A stretch of 64,000 bases of DNA, taken from the NCBI GenBank assembly GCA_900018345.1, contig FCNA01000129.1:124001-188000 (forward strand), written 5' to 3'. The notes beneath the pieces are model-generated. The model was not told where the DNA came from, did not search any database, and worked only from the letters and a program-made list of their open reading frames with translations. Source of the DNA: Clostridiales bacterium CHKCI006. GTDB lineage: Bacteria > Bacillota_I > Bacilli_A > Erysipelotrichales > Coprobacillaceae. Below, piece after piece: positions 8,568 to 16,316 of the stretch; the stretch's first letter is position 1; the number at the start of each line of letters is the position of its first letter. Both the position numbers and the translations under genes were made by a program.

Positions 8568-9575
8568 CTATCCCTCCAGATCGATCATTGGTTTACAAGA
8601 TAAAGATAAGTCACTGAATTGTTTTAATTGATACATTTCTAAAGCCGCACTGGCAATCATGGCAGCATTATCGGTACAGCACCAGAGCGGTGGAATGGAC
8701 AAGCGGATATCCGGACAAGTGCTCTCAACCGCTTTTTGCATGCTTTCACGCAAATAGGAATTAGCGGCTACCCCACCTGCAACGACAATCTGTTTGACCT
8801 TGTAGTCCAGGCTGGCCTGAATCGTCTTATCAACCAGAACACCGATCGCAACATCTTCAAACGAACGTGCCAGATCCTCCATGACCAGAGTCTCACCGCG
8901 CTGACGTGTGTTATGTGCCAGGTTGATGACGGCGGATTTCAGACCGCTGAATGAAAAGTTATACGTCTTATCATGAAGCGGACGGGGCAGATCGTAGCGA
9001 TGTTCCCCTTTTTGAGCTAATCGATCGATTGCCGGTCCCCCCGGATAAGGCAGCCCAGCGACACGTGCCACTTTATCAAAAGCCTCACCGATCGCATCAT
9101 CATAAGTCGTCCCAATGACCTCAAAATGCATTGGACGATCCATATAAACCAGTTCTGTATGTCCGCCAGATACGACTAGCGCCATACATGGATATTCCAT
9201 CCGATCCACCAGATTATTAGCATAGATATGACCGGCAATATGGTGTACACCGATGAGCGGTTTGCGATAGGCTAAGGCAAGCGTCTTGGCTGCCTGCAGT
9301 CCGACATGCAAACTGCCGACCAGTCCCGGTCCTTTCGTCACCGCAATCGCATCGAGATCATGAAGATCGAGCTTTGCCTGTTCGATCGCCTGCTCTAAGA
9401 CGACCCCGATATTTTCGACATGCAATCGGCTGGCAATTTCCGGTACGACCCCGCCATATAGGCGATGGGTGTCGATCTGACTGGAAACGACATTGGCCAA
9501 TAGTTCATGGTTTTCATTGATGATAGCAACGGCTGTTTCATCACAGCTCGACTCAATTGCCAATATTAAAGTCAT
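8568..9575 (-). CDS. tsaD: tRNA N6-threonylcarbamoyladenosine transferase TsaD
   Basis: TsaD transfers the threonylcarbamoyl group from TC-AMP to A37 of ANN-decoding tRNAs, working with TsaB and TsaE. At 335 residues it has the family's usual length. The sequence shows the ASKHA-fold start (LAIESSCDETAVAI), GPGLVGSLHVGL, the metal-binding HHIAGH motif and the C-terminal VAGGVAANSYLR. The ATG overlaps the rimI stop (ATGA) and follows GGGAGAATGG. Its partners tsaB and tsaE are two and three genes upstream in the same operon, so the whole t6A complex is encoded here, apart from the TsaC/Sua5 enzyme that makes TC-AMP. Confidence 0.97.
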   Translation of the reverse strand: MTLILAIESSCDETAVAIINENHELLANVVSSQIDTHRLYGGVVPEIASRLHVENIGVVLEQAIEQAKLDLHDLDAIAVTKGPGLVGSLHVGLQAAKTLALAYRKPLIGVHHIAGHIYANNLVDRMEYPCMALVVSGGHTELVYMDRPMHFEVIGTTYDDAIGEAFDKVARVAGLPYPGGPAIDRLAQKGEHRYDLPRPLHDKTYNFSFSGLKSAVINLAHNTRQRGETLVMEDLARSFEDVAIGVLVDKTIQASLDYKVKQIVVAGGVAANSYLRESMQKAVESTCPDIRLSIPPLWCCTDNAAMIASAALEMYQLKQFSDLSLSCKPMIDLEG

Positions 9576-10024
9576 CCATTCTCCCTCATTTCTTTGATCA
9601 TTAAATCTGCATGCTCATGATCGGCATAATAGTTTTTACGCACAGCGACCCGCGCAAAGCCCTCTGACTGATAAAGCGCGATCGCCCTTTGGTTCGACTG
9701 ACGCACTTCCAGGCTCATCACCTGACAGCCCGCCTGCCTAGCCAGATCAAAGGCATGATGCAATAAACTGCGTGCGATCCCCTGACGCTGATAATCAGGT
9801 ATGGTTGCCAGTGTCAGGATCTCCGCATGCTCATAAGCTAAATAAACACCGAGATAACCCGCGATACGTCCATCGACCTCCGCGATAAAATAATGAGAAA
9901 AAGGGTTTTCGGTCATTTCCTGTTCATAATCCTCCCGGCTCCAGGCGGATAAACCAAATAAGATCGGTTCCCAATAGGTAATCTCAGTTAAGTCTTCTAA
10001 ACACATGGGCCGAATCAAAGGCAT
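9572..10024 (-). CDS. rimI: RimI-type GNAT N-acetyltransferase
   Basis: This is a 150-residue GNAT acetyltransferase. It shows the acetyl-CoA-binding A motif YQRQGIARSLLHHAF and the B-motif region LEVRQSNQRAIALYQSEGF, typical of RimI (ribosomal protein S18 N-alanine acetyltransferase). Its position between tsaB and tsaD is the standard one for rimI in Firmicutes. It overlaps tsaB by ten bases and tsaD by four, so translation is probably coupled. The true acetylation target in this organism is inferred from family and position only. Confidence 0.9.
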   Translation of the reverse strand: MPLIRPMCLEDLTEITYWEPILFGLSAWSREDYEQEMTENPFSHYFIAEVDGRIAGYLGVYLAYEHAEILTLATIPDYQRQGIARSLLHHAFDLARQAGCQVMSLEVRQSNQRAIALYQSEGFARVAVRKNYYADHEHADLMIKEMRENG

Positions 10025-10626
10025 ATTTTTTTTGCCTCAACTTCCTTGATATAGGTTGGCAACAGTTCATGGACACTCTTGACAGGTTCAGTCAGGCAAC
10101 CTAAAGCGTACAAATGACTGGCCAGATCCACCTCTGGACAAGGATAGCCGACCATTTCGGTCTGTCCAACGACCGTAAAGTTTGCATAAGCCTGTTTCCA
10201 TTCTTCAAACATGGCAATCTCAATCATCGTTTCCTCACCTAACAGGCGCCCATTGTCATATGCAGCCACAAAGACCTTCTGGCTGCGCGCATCCAGCACG
10301 GCGATCTTTTGACCGATTGTACCGGCATAGGCCTGCAAACTGGAGATCATCTTCACTGCGACTTGTGGATGTACGGTCTTTAGCGTCTTGGCAATCGTCA
10401 AGCCGACCCGCTCGCCTGTATAAGATCCTGGTCCTCTGGTCACAATGATCTCATCAAAATCAAAGAGCGCCATCTCATGCGCATCCAGCAGTTTCTCAAT
10501 ATAAGGAATGGCATTTTCCGATTGGCGTTTGCTACCTTCTTCCTGGATGCATGCCAGGCGGTTGCCATCAACATAAATCGCGACGACCAGATATCGATTA
10601 CTGGTGTCTAATATCAGACTTTTCAC
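10015..10626 (-). CDS. tsaB: tRNA threonylcarbamoyladenosine biosynthesis protein TsaB
   Basis: TsaB is the inactive ASKHA-fold paralogue that scaffolds TsaD and TsaE in t6A synthesis. The 203-residue protein begins LILDTSNRYLVVAI and carries TRGPGSYTGERVGLTIAK, the family's signature region. The start is a GTG at 10626 overlapping the tsaE stop (GTGA) and preceded by AAGGTGA, so translation is coupled to tsaE. It lacks the metal-binding HxxxH of TsaD, as expected. Confidence 0.95.
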   Translation of the reverse strand: MKSLILDTSNRYLVVAIYVDGNRLACIQEEGSKRQSENAIPYIEKLLDAHEMALFDFDEIIVTRGPGSYTGERVGLTIAKTLKTVHPQVAVKMISSLQAYAGTIGQKIAVLDARSQKVFVAAYDNGRLLGEETMIEIAMFEEWKQAYANFTVVGQTEMVGYPCPEVDLASHLYALGCLTEPVKSVHELLPTYIKEVEAKKICL

Positions 10627-11069
10627 ATTTTCACCTTCTCAATGATTTCTTCGTAATGCTCACCTTTGGCGGTCATTTGAACCAACCGACCGTTCGTCTC
10701 ATGCGTAATGGTTATCTCCAAACGCTGTAAAGGCAGCTCTTCTGCAACGAAGGTCGCCCATTCCACCACACAAACCCCATCGCCATCATAATACTCTTCA
10801 AAGCCCAGTTCCTGATGCATCCCTTCCAGGCGATAGACGTCCATATGGTATAAAGGCACCCGTCCCTGATAGACCTTGAGGATCGTAAAGGTCGGGCTGT
10901 TGATCACTTTGGTGACACCCAGACCCTGTCCAATGCCTTTGGTCAAGGTCGTTTTGCCCGCGCCTAGATCTCCCTCTAAGAGCACCAGATCACCGGCATC
11001 CAGCCACTGGCCTAATTGTCTGCCCAGGGCAATCATCTCTTCTTCATTTTTAATATGCCACTTTTTCAT
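10623..11069 (-). CDS. tsaE: tRNA threonylcarbamoyladenosine biosynthesis ATPase TsaE
   Basis: TsaE is the small P-loop ATPase of the t6A complex. This 148-residue version has Walker A GDLGAGKTT, a switch region SPTFTILKVY and the HMDVYRLEG and VVEWATF motifs. I chose the ATG at 11069, which follows AAAGGGG and overlaps the stop of the upstream DUF402 gene (ATGA). The longer open frame upstream lies inside that gene and is not credible. Confidence 0.96.
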   Translation of the reverse strand: MKKWHIKNEEEMIALGRQLGQWLDAGDLVLLEGDLGAGKTTLTKGIGQGLGVTKVINSPTFTILKVYQGRVPLYHMDVYRLEGMHQELGFEEYYDGDGVCVVEWATFVAEELPLQRLEITITHETNGRLVQMTAKGEHYEEIIEKVKM

Positions 11070-11602
11070 GATAGACCCCTTTCTTTTAAAAATACCTGAT
11101 ACCAGTAGGTTGCAAACGAAGCTTCGAAGACCCCTTGCTGGTTTTTGGCCAGTTCGATCAAACTGGCTAACTGTTTCCATAAAATATCATGTATTTCCAA
11201 CGGATAATGCATCTGCTTTTGATGCGCTTTGTATTCCTCTTCATCCAGGATCTTGTAAGAACCATTTGGAAATACTTTTAAGTCCAGATCATAATCGATA
11301 TACTTCAGTGCTTGCCCGTCATATAAGGTCGGACTTGCCAGATTGCAATAATAATAAACGCCGTTCTTACGGATCATACAAATCACATTGTACCACTCAT
11401 GATGCGGAAAATAACAAATAGCGGGTTCTCGCGTGTACCAGATCCTTCCATCTGATTCATTGACCAGGGTGTGATGATTCATCACAATGGTCGCTTTTGT
11501 CGTTGTATTGAGAACATAGCCCTTCTCCCAGCTGCGATGGATAGAACCATCATGTTTATAACTATGAATGAGCACATATTCATTTTTGTTGGGTAACTGC
11601 AT
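11066..11602 (-). CDS. DUF402 family protein, probable nucleoside di-/triphosphatase
   Basis: This 178-residue cytoplasmic protein belongs to the DUF402 family, whose studied Firmicute members hydrolyse nucleoside tri- and diphosphates. Visible motifs include SWEKGYVL, REPAICYFPHHEWYNVICM and YIDYDLDLKVFPNG; the last carries the acidic residues expected to bind metal. The ATG at 11602 follows AGAAGGA; the in-frame Met 12 codons upstream has no ribosome site. It is the first gene of the tsaE-tsaB-rimI-tsaD-rex-asnS operon. A TATAAT at 11630-11635 may be the -10 box, but the -35 is poor. The exact substrate is unverified. Confidence 0.85.
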   Translation of the reverse strand: MQLPNKNEYVLIHSYKHDGSIHRSWEKGYVLNTTTKATIVMNHHTLVNESDGRIWYTREPAICYFPHHEWYNVICMIRKNGVYYYCNLASPTLYDGQALKYIDYDLDLKVFPNGSYKILDEEEYKAHQKQMHYPLEIHDILWKQLASLIELAKNQQGVFEASFATYWYQVFLKERGLS

Positions 11603-11651
11603 GGTTGTATCCTTCTTTCTATCAAAGCTATTATACACAATACTTCACAAG

Positions 11652-11685
11652 AAAAAAAGGGAAAAGATTGTTTATCGCTTTTCCC
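11652..11685 (-). terminator. Intrinsic terminator downstream of thiT
   Basis: On the minus strand GGGAAAAG and CTTTTCCC arms enclose an 11-base loop and are followed by seven T. It separates thiT from the DUF402/tsa operon. Confidence 0.8.
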
Positions 11686-11777
11686 CCTACAACAAAAAGA
11701 TTCCATTCATCGTTTAAATTTAAAAATCAAAAAGTTTTCCTGTTTTGCTATGAAGCGCTCTTTTCACAAGCAGATGC

Positions 11778-12329
11778 CTATTTAGAGAAGCGCAGCGCTT
11801 TATGCAGCACAGGATATAAAAGTGTCACCGCAATATAAGCGACCACCAGTGTTGCCAAATTATAAGGCAGATTGTAACCTAAGGAATAGATGACAGGATG
11901 CATACCTTCAGGTGCATAAGAACCAAATAAAAATGCCCCGCTGGCAAAATGACAAAGATATTTCAGAACCATGCTCATGATCACGCCTAAATAGAGATTC
12001 ACATTGCGGACGCGGACGATCTTGATCAGGCTTGCCAGACCGCAAACAGCTAATGGCAGCACATAATCTAATAAGACAGACCATGGACCGTAATATAAAG
12101 CAATTCCTAACACAAACTGTAAAATAGACACACAAACGCCACAGACTACCCCTTCCCAGGTTCCCAGAAGATAGGCACAAAGAAAGATGGCAATGACATC
12201 AAGCGAAATAGACCCCCCCTGAGGCATCTGAATCGGCATGAACTTTCCCAACAGGCTCAAAACCGTCGTTAGCCCGATAAACATCGCCAGATAGGCCATG
12301 GTACGTACATCTAATCTTTTCTTTTTCAT
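11778..12329 (-). CDS. thiT: ThiT, thiamine-specific S component of an ECF transporter
   Basis: ThiT binds thiamine outside the cell and delivers it through the shared ECF energising module (EcfA/A'/T), which is not in this window. The 183-residue protein is almost all membrane (about six segments). It starts with the KKKRLDVRTMAYLAMFIGL stretch, which carries the usual N-terminal A-helix, and has the GGSISLDVIAIFLCAYLLG region of the family. I placed the start at ATG 12329 after GAAGGGAG; the longer frame upstream runs through the riboswitch terminator and is not real. Regulation is by the TPP riboswitch at 12461-12548, which fits the function well. Confidence 0.93.
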   Translation of the reverse strand: MKKKRLDVRTMAYLAMFIGLTTVLSLLGKFMPIQMPQGGSISLDVIAIFLCAYLLGTWEGVVCGVCVSILQFVLGIALYYGPWSVLLDYVLPLAVCGLASLIKIVRVRNVNLYLGVIMSMVLKYLCHFASGAFLFGSYAPEGMHPVIYSLGYNLPYNLATLVVAYIAVTLLYPVLHKALRFSK

Positions 12330-12399
12330 TTGATAAACTCCCTTCTTTTTAGATGTCACCAGACCTGCATTTAGACACGGCCAGACATATTTCATTCCT

Positions 12400-12436
12400 A
12401 AAAAGAAAAGATACCCCGCACAATAGGTAGGGTATC
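12400..12436 (-). terminator. Regulatory terminator of the TPP riboswitch (expression platform)
   Basis: On the minus strand GATACCC pairs with GGGGTATC and is followed by TTTTCTTTTT. It lies between the TPP aptamer and thiT, so ligand binding would stop transcription before the gene. Confidence 0.82.
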
Positions 12437-12460
12437 CATACTTCAAAAATATGATGAAAT

Positions 12461-12548
12461 ATCTCCCTACGCTGGTACTAACCAGATCCAGGTTCAAAGG
12501 GTTAAAAACAGATCAGTTTTCTCTCAGCTTTTCTATAAGCACCCCTGA
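12461..12548 (-). ncRNA. TPP riboswitch (THI element) controlling thiT
   Basis: Read on the minus strand, the element has the conserved GGGGTGC start, GCTGAGA, then ACCCTTTGAACCTG, ATCTGG and finally CCAGCGTAGGGA. These are the hallmark sequences of the thiamine pyrophosphate aptamer, in the correct order and spacing. A terminator follows at 12400-12436 and a promoter ends just upstream at 12557. This is a switch that turns thiT off when thiamine pyrophosphate is plentiful. Confidence 0.96.
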
Positions 12549-12556
12549 CAGCAACC

Positions 12557-12585
12557 ATTTTAATCTCCTTTAGAAAAGTTTTCAA
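12557..12585 (-). promoter_or_regulatory. Predicted promoter of the thiT riboswitch transcript
   Basis: On the minus strand TTGAAA (12580-12585), a 17-base spacer and TAAAAT (12557-12562). The expected start of transcription is within a few bases of the riboswitch 5' end. Confidence 0.65.
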
Positions 12586-12656
12586 GAACTTCTTTAGTTT
12601 TTGTGGAAAAAAAAACCGTTTCGTTTTATAATGGAAGCGTAAAGGAGATGATCGAC

Positions 12657-13847
12657 ATGGCAAAAATCATCGCAGTCAATGCCGGCAGCTCATCATTAAA
12701 GTTTCAGCTATTTGAAATGAACGATGAATCTGTCATCGCCTCAGGTGTGGTGGAGAGAATCGGCTTTGAAGATGCCATTTTTACCTTAAAATTCAACGGA
12801 GAAAAATTTGAACAAACCTTACCTATTCCAGACCATAAAAAAGGGGTTGAATTACTGCTGGAAAGCTTAATTGAACACCACGTGGTAGAAAGCTTAAATG
12901 AAATTCAGGGCGTAGGACATCGTATTGTGCAGGGAGGCGACCTGTTCAGTGACTCTGTCATCTTTGACCAAAACGTCGCTAATGGGATTGCTTCGATTGC
13001 CAACCTGGCCCCTTTGCATAATCAGGCTCACCTGACAGGTTACTATGCTTTTAAAGAAGCCATGCCGGGTGTCGGACATGTTGCCGTTTTTGATACGGCC
13101 TTCCACTCGACCATGGCGCCTGAAACGTATCTATATGCGGTTCCATACGAATATTATGAAAAAAATCATGTCCGTCGTTATGGTTTCCATGGCTCCAGTC
13201 ATCGCTATGTATCCGGACGCTGTATCGAGTTGATGGGTAATCCTGAACATTCGAAGATCATCGTCTGCCACTTGGGTGCAGGCGGAAGCCTATGTGCCGT
13301 CAAAGACGGTAAATCAATCAACACCTCCATGGGATTAACGCCTTTAGCAGGTATCATGATGGGCAGCCGCTGTGGAGAGATCGATCCATCTGTTGTGACC
13401 TTTATCATGAGCGAGACCGGTGAGACCGCCAGCCGTATGGACACAATCATGAATAAAGAATCCGGGCTCTTAGGGGTTTCCGGTGTTTCCAGTGACTATC
13501 GTGACGTGGAAGCAGCCGCTAACGAAGGCAACGAACGGGCTCAGATCGCCTTAAAGATCTTTGCACGTCGTGTCGCTGATTTCATCGGCAGTTACTATGT
13601 TCAGTTGGGTGGCGTTGATGCCATCTGCTTCACTGCAGGTATCGGAGAAAACTCTTTTACCGCACGTGCTAACATCATCAATGAGATCAAAGATGCTTTG
13701 GGTGTTGAAATTGACGAAGAAGCCAATCGTTCACGCGAACCGGATCGTCTGATCTCTACCCCAAATTCAAAAGTAAAAGTCTACGTCATTCCGACAAACG
13801 AAGAACTTGTCATTGCACGAGATACCAAACGCTTATTAAATCTGTAA
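12657..13847 (+). CDS. ackA: Acetate kinase
   Basis: Acetate kinase makes ATP and acetate from acetyl phosphate and ADP, the last step of acetate fermentation. The 396-residue length is standard. Visible motifs are the N-terminal VNAGSSSLKFQLF phosphate-binding segment, FDTAFH, GFHGSSHRYV, HLGAGGSLCAV and CFTAGIGENS. The ATG at 12657 follows AAAGGAGATGAT; the 18-codon upstream extension has no ribosome site. It is divergent from thiT and has a terminator shared with the next gene. A TATAAT at 12627-12632 may be the -10 box. Phosphotransacetylase is not in the window. Confidence 0.97.
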   Translation: MAKIIAVNAGSSSLKFQLFEMNDESVIASGVVERIGFEDAIFTLKFNGEKFEQTLPIPDHKKGVELLLESLIEHHVVESLNEIQGVGHRIVQGGDLFSDSVIFDQNVANGIASIANLAPLHNQAHLTGYYAFKEAMPGVGHVAVFDTAFHSTMAPETYLYAVPYEYYEKNHVRRYGFHGSSHRYVSGRCIELMGNPEHSKIIVCHLGAGGSLCAVKDGKSINTSMGLTPLAGIMMGSRCGEIDPSVVTFIMSETGETASRMDTIMNKESGLLGVSGVSSDYRDVEAAANEGNERAQIALKIFARRVADFIGSYYVQLGGVDAICFTAGIGENSFTARANIINEIKDALGVEIDEEANRSREPDRLISTPNSKVKVYVIPTNEELVIARDTKRLLNL

Positions 13848-13878
13848 AAAAGAGGGAACAGTCCGCCTGTTCCCTTTT
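13845..13878. terminator. Bidirectional intrinsic terminator between ackA and the MazF-like gene
   Basis: GGGAACAG (13854-13861) and CTGTTCCC (13867-13874) form the stem. TTTT follows on the plus strand, and an A-rich flank gives a T-run on the minus strand. It serves both convergent genes. Confidence 0.85.
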
Positions 13879-14404
13879 AAGCGTCAAAGAGATTGGATTG
13901 AATAAAAGCAAGGATCGTTTGACGATCAGTCAATACCTCACAAAATTTTTTACGCACATCCAGGCGCTGGATATCGATCGAGCGAATATCGCTTAGCTGA
14001 ATACGGCTGCGCGTTTTTTTATGATCCATCAACACATCGATGTCCATCTCAAAGTGAGGATGGCACGGCTTGGAATTTTCTTTGATAGAAGTACAGGGAA
14101 CCACCAGCATTTTATAACCCAGATCTTTTAATATGTAGCACCAGTGCCCATCCATGAGCTCCTTGGGAAACCCGCGGCCAATATTAAAGTAGGCCAGTTC
14201 ATGAACTTTAGGTCGATAGTGCAGATGATAAAACGTACTGGAGGATTGTCCGGTCCCATTTGGGACCAGATGGCAATAGAAATATTCCAGCTGGCTGGTC
14301 AGGTGTTTAAGGGAGCAGCTATATTTCTCCACATCATACATTCCCGTTTTCTCAATGTGATCCAATGATCGACCAATCTCAAACAAATCGTCATATACAC
14401 TCAT
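13877..14404 (-). CDS. PemK/MazF-like fold protein, no antitoxin gene seen
   Basis: This is a 175-residue cytoplasmic protein. Its middle and C-terminal part reads like a MazF/PemK-type endoribonuclease: ELAYFNIGRGFPKELMDGHW, then MLVVPCTS, and near the end SRIQLSDIRSIDIQRL. Those resemble the G-x-E-x-x-G, the P-x-T-S and the S-x-x-x-x-x-D-x-x-R-L patterns of the family. The N-terminal ~60 residues are extra. The ATG follows GAGGAGGT. Neither flank carries a small antitoxin-like gene, so either it is not a toxin or its partner lies elsewhere. The fold call is by eye and moderately confident; RNase activity is not shown. Confidence 0.6.
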   Translation of the reverse strand: MSVYDDLFEIGRSLDHIEKTGMYDVEKYSCSLKHLTSQLEYFYCHLVPNGTGQSSSTFYHLHYRPKVHELAYFNIGRGFPKELMDGHWCYILKDLGYKMLVVPCTSIKENSKPCHPHFEMDIDVLMDHKKTRSRIQLSDIRSIDIQRLDVRKKFCEVLTDRQTILAFIQSNLFDA

Positions 14405-14522
14405 CTTTTTTACCTCCTCATTCTATTATCGGTTTAAAAACGGGATCCCACTTTTAATTTTTGAACATTTTTTGGATTTCTAATCAAAAAGACTATCTTA
14501 ATTTTTAAAAAAGCGGTATGAT

Positions 14523-14535
14523 TAAGGTAACCTTA
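14523..14535. promoter_or_regulatory. Palindrome over the predicted transcription start of the 14552 gene
   Basis: TAAGGTAACCTTA is a perfect inverted repeat around a central base, adjacent to the TATGAT -10 candidate. Such placement suits a repressor site. The binding protein is unknown. Confidence 0.35.
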
Positions 14536-14551
14536 GTAGAGGAGTGATCAA

Positions 14552-14950
14552 ATGAATGACGAAAATCTAGAAAATTATCTTTATAGCCAATTCAATGAGA
14601 TCTTAGACAGTGATGACGATACAGAGACCAAACAAAAAAAGCTTGGCAATCTCTTTATGACAACCGGCAACAGCATTTCATCCATCTACTTAGTCAACAA
14701 TCAGGATGAAACTAAAAAAATGATGGAGCAGATGCTGCCAGAGGTCAATACCAATGTCGATTTCGCCAATCTTCTGAAAAATGAATGGTATATCTATACG
14801 AATATTGAGGTTTGGATCGACTTCCTGTACTCTGTTTATAATGAAATATTGCCTAGTCATCCGCAATACGCTTTCTTTGGACAGGTCATGGATGCCGTTA
14901 AAACCATTGAACGACAGTCAGGGATTACACAAAGCCACTTAGTTAGTTAA
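14552..14950 (+). CDS. Hypothetical acidic protein, 132 residues
   Basis: I do not recognise this protein. It is 132 residues, acidic, mainly helical, with no signal peptide or membrane segment. The ATG follows GAGGAGTGAT. A TATGAT (14517-14522) with no good -35 lies upstream, directly followed by the palindrome TAAGGTAACCTTA (14523-14535), which could be an operator. A strong terminator ends the unit, so it is probably monocistronic. It could be a small regulator or an adaptor. Confidence 0.7.
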   Translation: MNDENLENYLYSQFNEILDSDDDTETKQKKLGNLFMTTGNSISSIYLVNNQDETKKMMEQMLPEVNTNVDFANLLKNEWYIYTNIEVWIDFLYSVYNEILPSHPQYAFFGQVMDAVKTIERQSGITQSHLVS

Positions 14951-14965
14951 ACTTTGTGGTTTTTT
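14928..14965 (+). terminator. Intrinsic terminator of the 14552 gene
   Basis: CACAAAG (14928-14934) pairs with CTTTGTG (14952-14958), followed by GTTTTTT. The stem starts inside the last codons of the gene. Confidence 0.75.
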
Positions 14966-14969
14966 CTTC

Positions 14970-14998
14970 TAAACAATCGCATCTAATTGTGTTATAAT
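14970..14998 (+). promoter_or_regulatory. Predicted promoter of the TPR/cold-shock-like gene
   Basis: TAAACA (14970-14975), 17 bases, then an extended -10 TGTTATAAT with TATAAT at 14993-14998. Confidence 0.6.
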
Positions 14999-15020
14999 CT
15001 AAAATAAGGATGGTGATTGT

Positions 15021-16268
15021 GTGGAAAAGAATGAACAGAAAGACTTAAGTGTCTACAAACAGAAGTTTGAGGATGATGTAGCCTCATTCAGGGAGTTTGA
15101 AGCCATGGATTATGTCAAGTCTTTAAAAAACCAGGGACTGGAAGATGAAGCCATCGAGGTAGGAAAGACCTTCCTTGAACAGCGTCCGGACCTGACGGCT
15201 TACATTAATCAGTACGGCTATGCCCTGTACAATAAATACATCAAAAATCTTCAGGATAAAGAAGATGTCAACGCAGAAATGGTTGCCGAGATTGCGAAAG
15301 AAATCCTTGATGTGTGCAAACAGGAACGCTATTCACCTTATGAAGCGACCTGCAATGCCATGATCAAATATGCTTTAAGCAAATCTCCAGTGGATTATGA
15401 AATGGTGGCAACCTACCTGGACAAATTAGATCCAACCCTTTTAAGCAAAGAACCTTTCGTACAGGAAGGCCGCAAAGAAGGCGAATCTAAATTTGAACGC
15501 TGGTACCGTTTAACTGTACGCAGTGCATATGAAACGAAAAACTACAAAAAATGCGTAGAGATGGCAAATCAGGCAATGGCTATGAATATCAAATGGCATT
15601 ATCGTAATGCTTATTGGATCCGTATCTACCGTGCCAAAGCCAATTTAGCTTTAGGTAATTATGAAGAATGCGAGCATGAATATCTCACGTTGCAAAGCCA
15701 ATTCTTCGATTCAGATTACTACCGGACGCTTTATCAGATCCAGGCTGGTCAGGAAAAGTATCGTGAAGCGAATGTCTACTTGCTTTATGATGTTTATATC
15801 AGCGGATATGATAAAAACCAAAAATCACTTTACAACATGCTTTTAAATGCCGCTAAGATTGCCGGACATGATAAAGCTGTGAGCCTGTTAGAAGCTCTGA
15901 TTGCAAAATTAAATCAGGAAGCAGGCAAAGAAGCGACGGTCGAAGAAGCCTATGCCAATATGGACAGCGGCGAGATCTATGATCGCATGATCGATGAAGT
16001 AACCCGTCATTTAGATCTCTACGTTGAACGTAAAACGGGTAAAGTCGTTCATTATAACGAAGAAAAAGAACTCGGCAGCATCGCTGTTGGCGGTCAGCCT
16101 TCCATTTTCTTCAGACAAGCAGATTTCATCTATGACGAAGAAGTACGCCGTTATGAACGTGTTGACTTTACTGAAATGAAGACCTACGATCGTAAAAAAC
16201 AAACGATCACTTCAAAAGCAGTCCTGATCATGGAAAGCGAAGAAGAAGATTTCAATTTCGGTTATTAA
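15021..16268 (+). CDS. TPR-like protein with C-terminal cold-shock-like domain
   Basis: This is a 415-residue cytoplasmic protein of unknown role. Residues ~25-300 are helical repeats of tetratricopeptide type (for example DEAIEVGKTFLEQRPD, YKKCVEMANQAMAMN, YRNAYWIRIYRAKANLALGNYEEC). Residues ~325-400 look like a small OB/cold-shock fold: TGKVVHYNEEKELGSIAVGG, SIFFRQADF and VDFTEMKTYDRKKQTITSKAV. That would suggest RNA or nucleotide binding by the C-terminus and protein binding by the repeats. The start is a GTG at 15021 after AAGGATGGTGA; no in-frame ATG nearby is better. It has its own promoter and a hairpin terminator at 16276-16316 that overlaps the start of the next gene. Confidence 0.75.
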   Translation: MEKNEQKDLSVYKQKFEDDVASFREFEAMDYVKSLKNQGLEDEAIEVGKTFLEQRPDLTAYINQYGYALYNKYIKNLQDKEDVNAEMVAEIAKEILDVCKQERYSPYEATCNAMIKYALSKSPVDYEMVATYLDKLDPTLLSKEPFVQEGRKEGESKFERWYRLTVRSAYETKNYKKCVEMANQAMAMNIKWHYRNAYWIRIYRAKANLALGNYEECEHEYLTLQSQFFDSDYYRTLYQIQAGQEKYREANVYLLYDVYISGYDKNQKSLYNMLLNAAKIAGHDKAVSLLEALIAKLNQEAGKEATVEEAYANMDSGEIYDRMIDEVTRHLDLYVERKTGKVVHYNEEKELGSIAVGGQPSIFFRQADFIYDEEVRRYERVDFTEMKTYDRKKQTITSKAVLIMESEEEDFNFGY

Positions 16269-16275
16269 CCTTTCG

Positions 16276-16316
16276 CACCTTTTCATCATAATTTAATGAT
16301 GAGGAGGTGTTTTTTT
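16276..16316 (+). terminator. Terminator hairpin that includes the ribosome site of the downstream ZIP gene
   Basis: A 14-base arm (16276-16289) pairs completely, allowing two G-U pairs, with 16296-16309 around a six-base loop. Seven T follow at 16310-16316. The 3' arm contains GAGGAGGTG, the Shine-Dalgarno of the next gene, and the T-run contains its TTG start. It terminates the upstream gene and could hide the ribosome site of the downstream one. Confidence 0.8.

Noticed and set aside
11636-11652. TTGTGAA half-site upstream of the DUF402/tsa operon as a Rex operator
   Set aside because: Only one half-site is present; the second half TTCACAA is not at the right spacing, so I did not call a Rex site.
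12330-12497. 56-codon N-terminal extension of thiT
   Set aside because: It reads through the riboswitch expression platform and its terminator; ATG 12329 has a GAAGGGAG site and matches the ThiT N-terminus.
12505-12570. Small ORF starting ATG 12556 (reverse strand) with an AGGAG-like site upstream of the TPP riboswitch
   Set aside because: The ribosome-like site lies in the promoter -10 region, so it would not be transcribed; the frame stops inside the riboswitch.
12632-12645. TGGAAGCGTAAAGG upstream of ackA as a CcpA cre site
   Set aside because: It matches only the first half of the cre consensus (the CA end is missing) and lies on the ribosome site; not supported.
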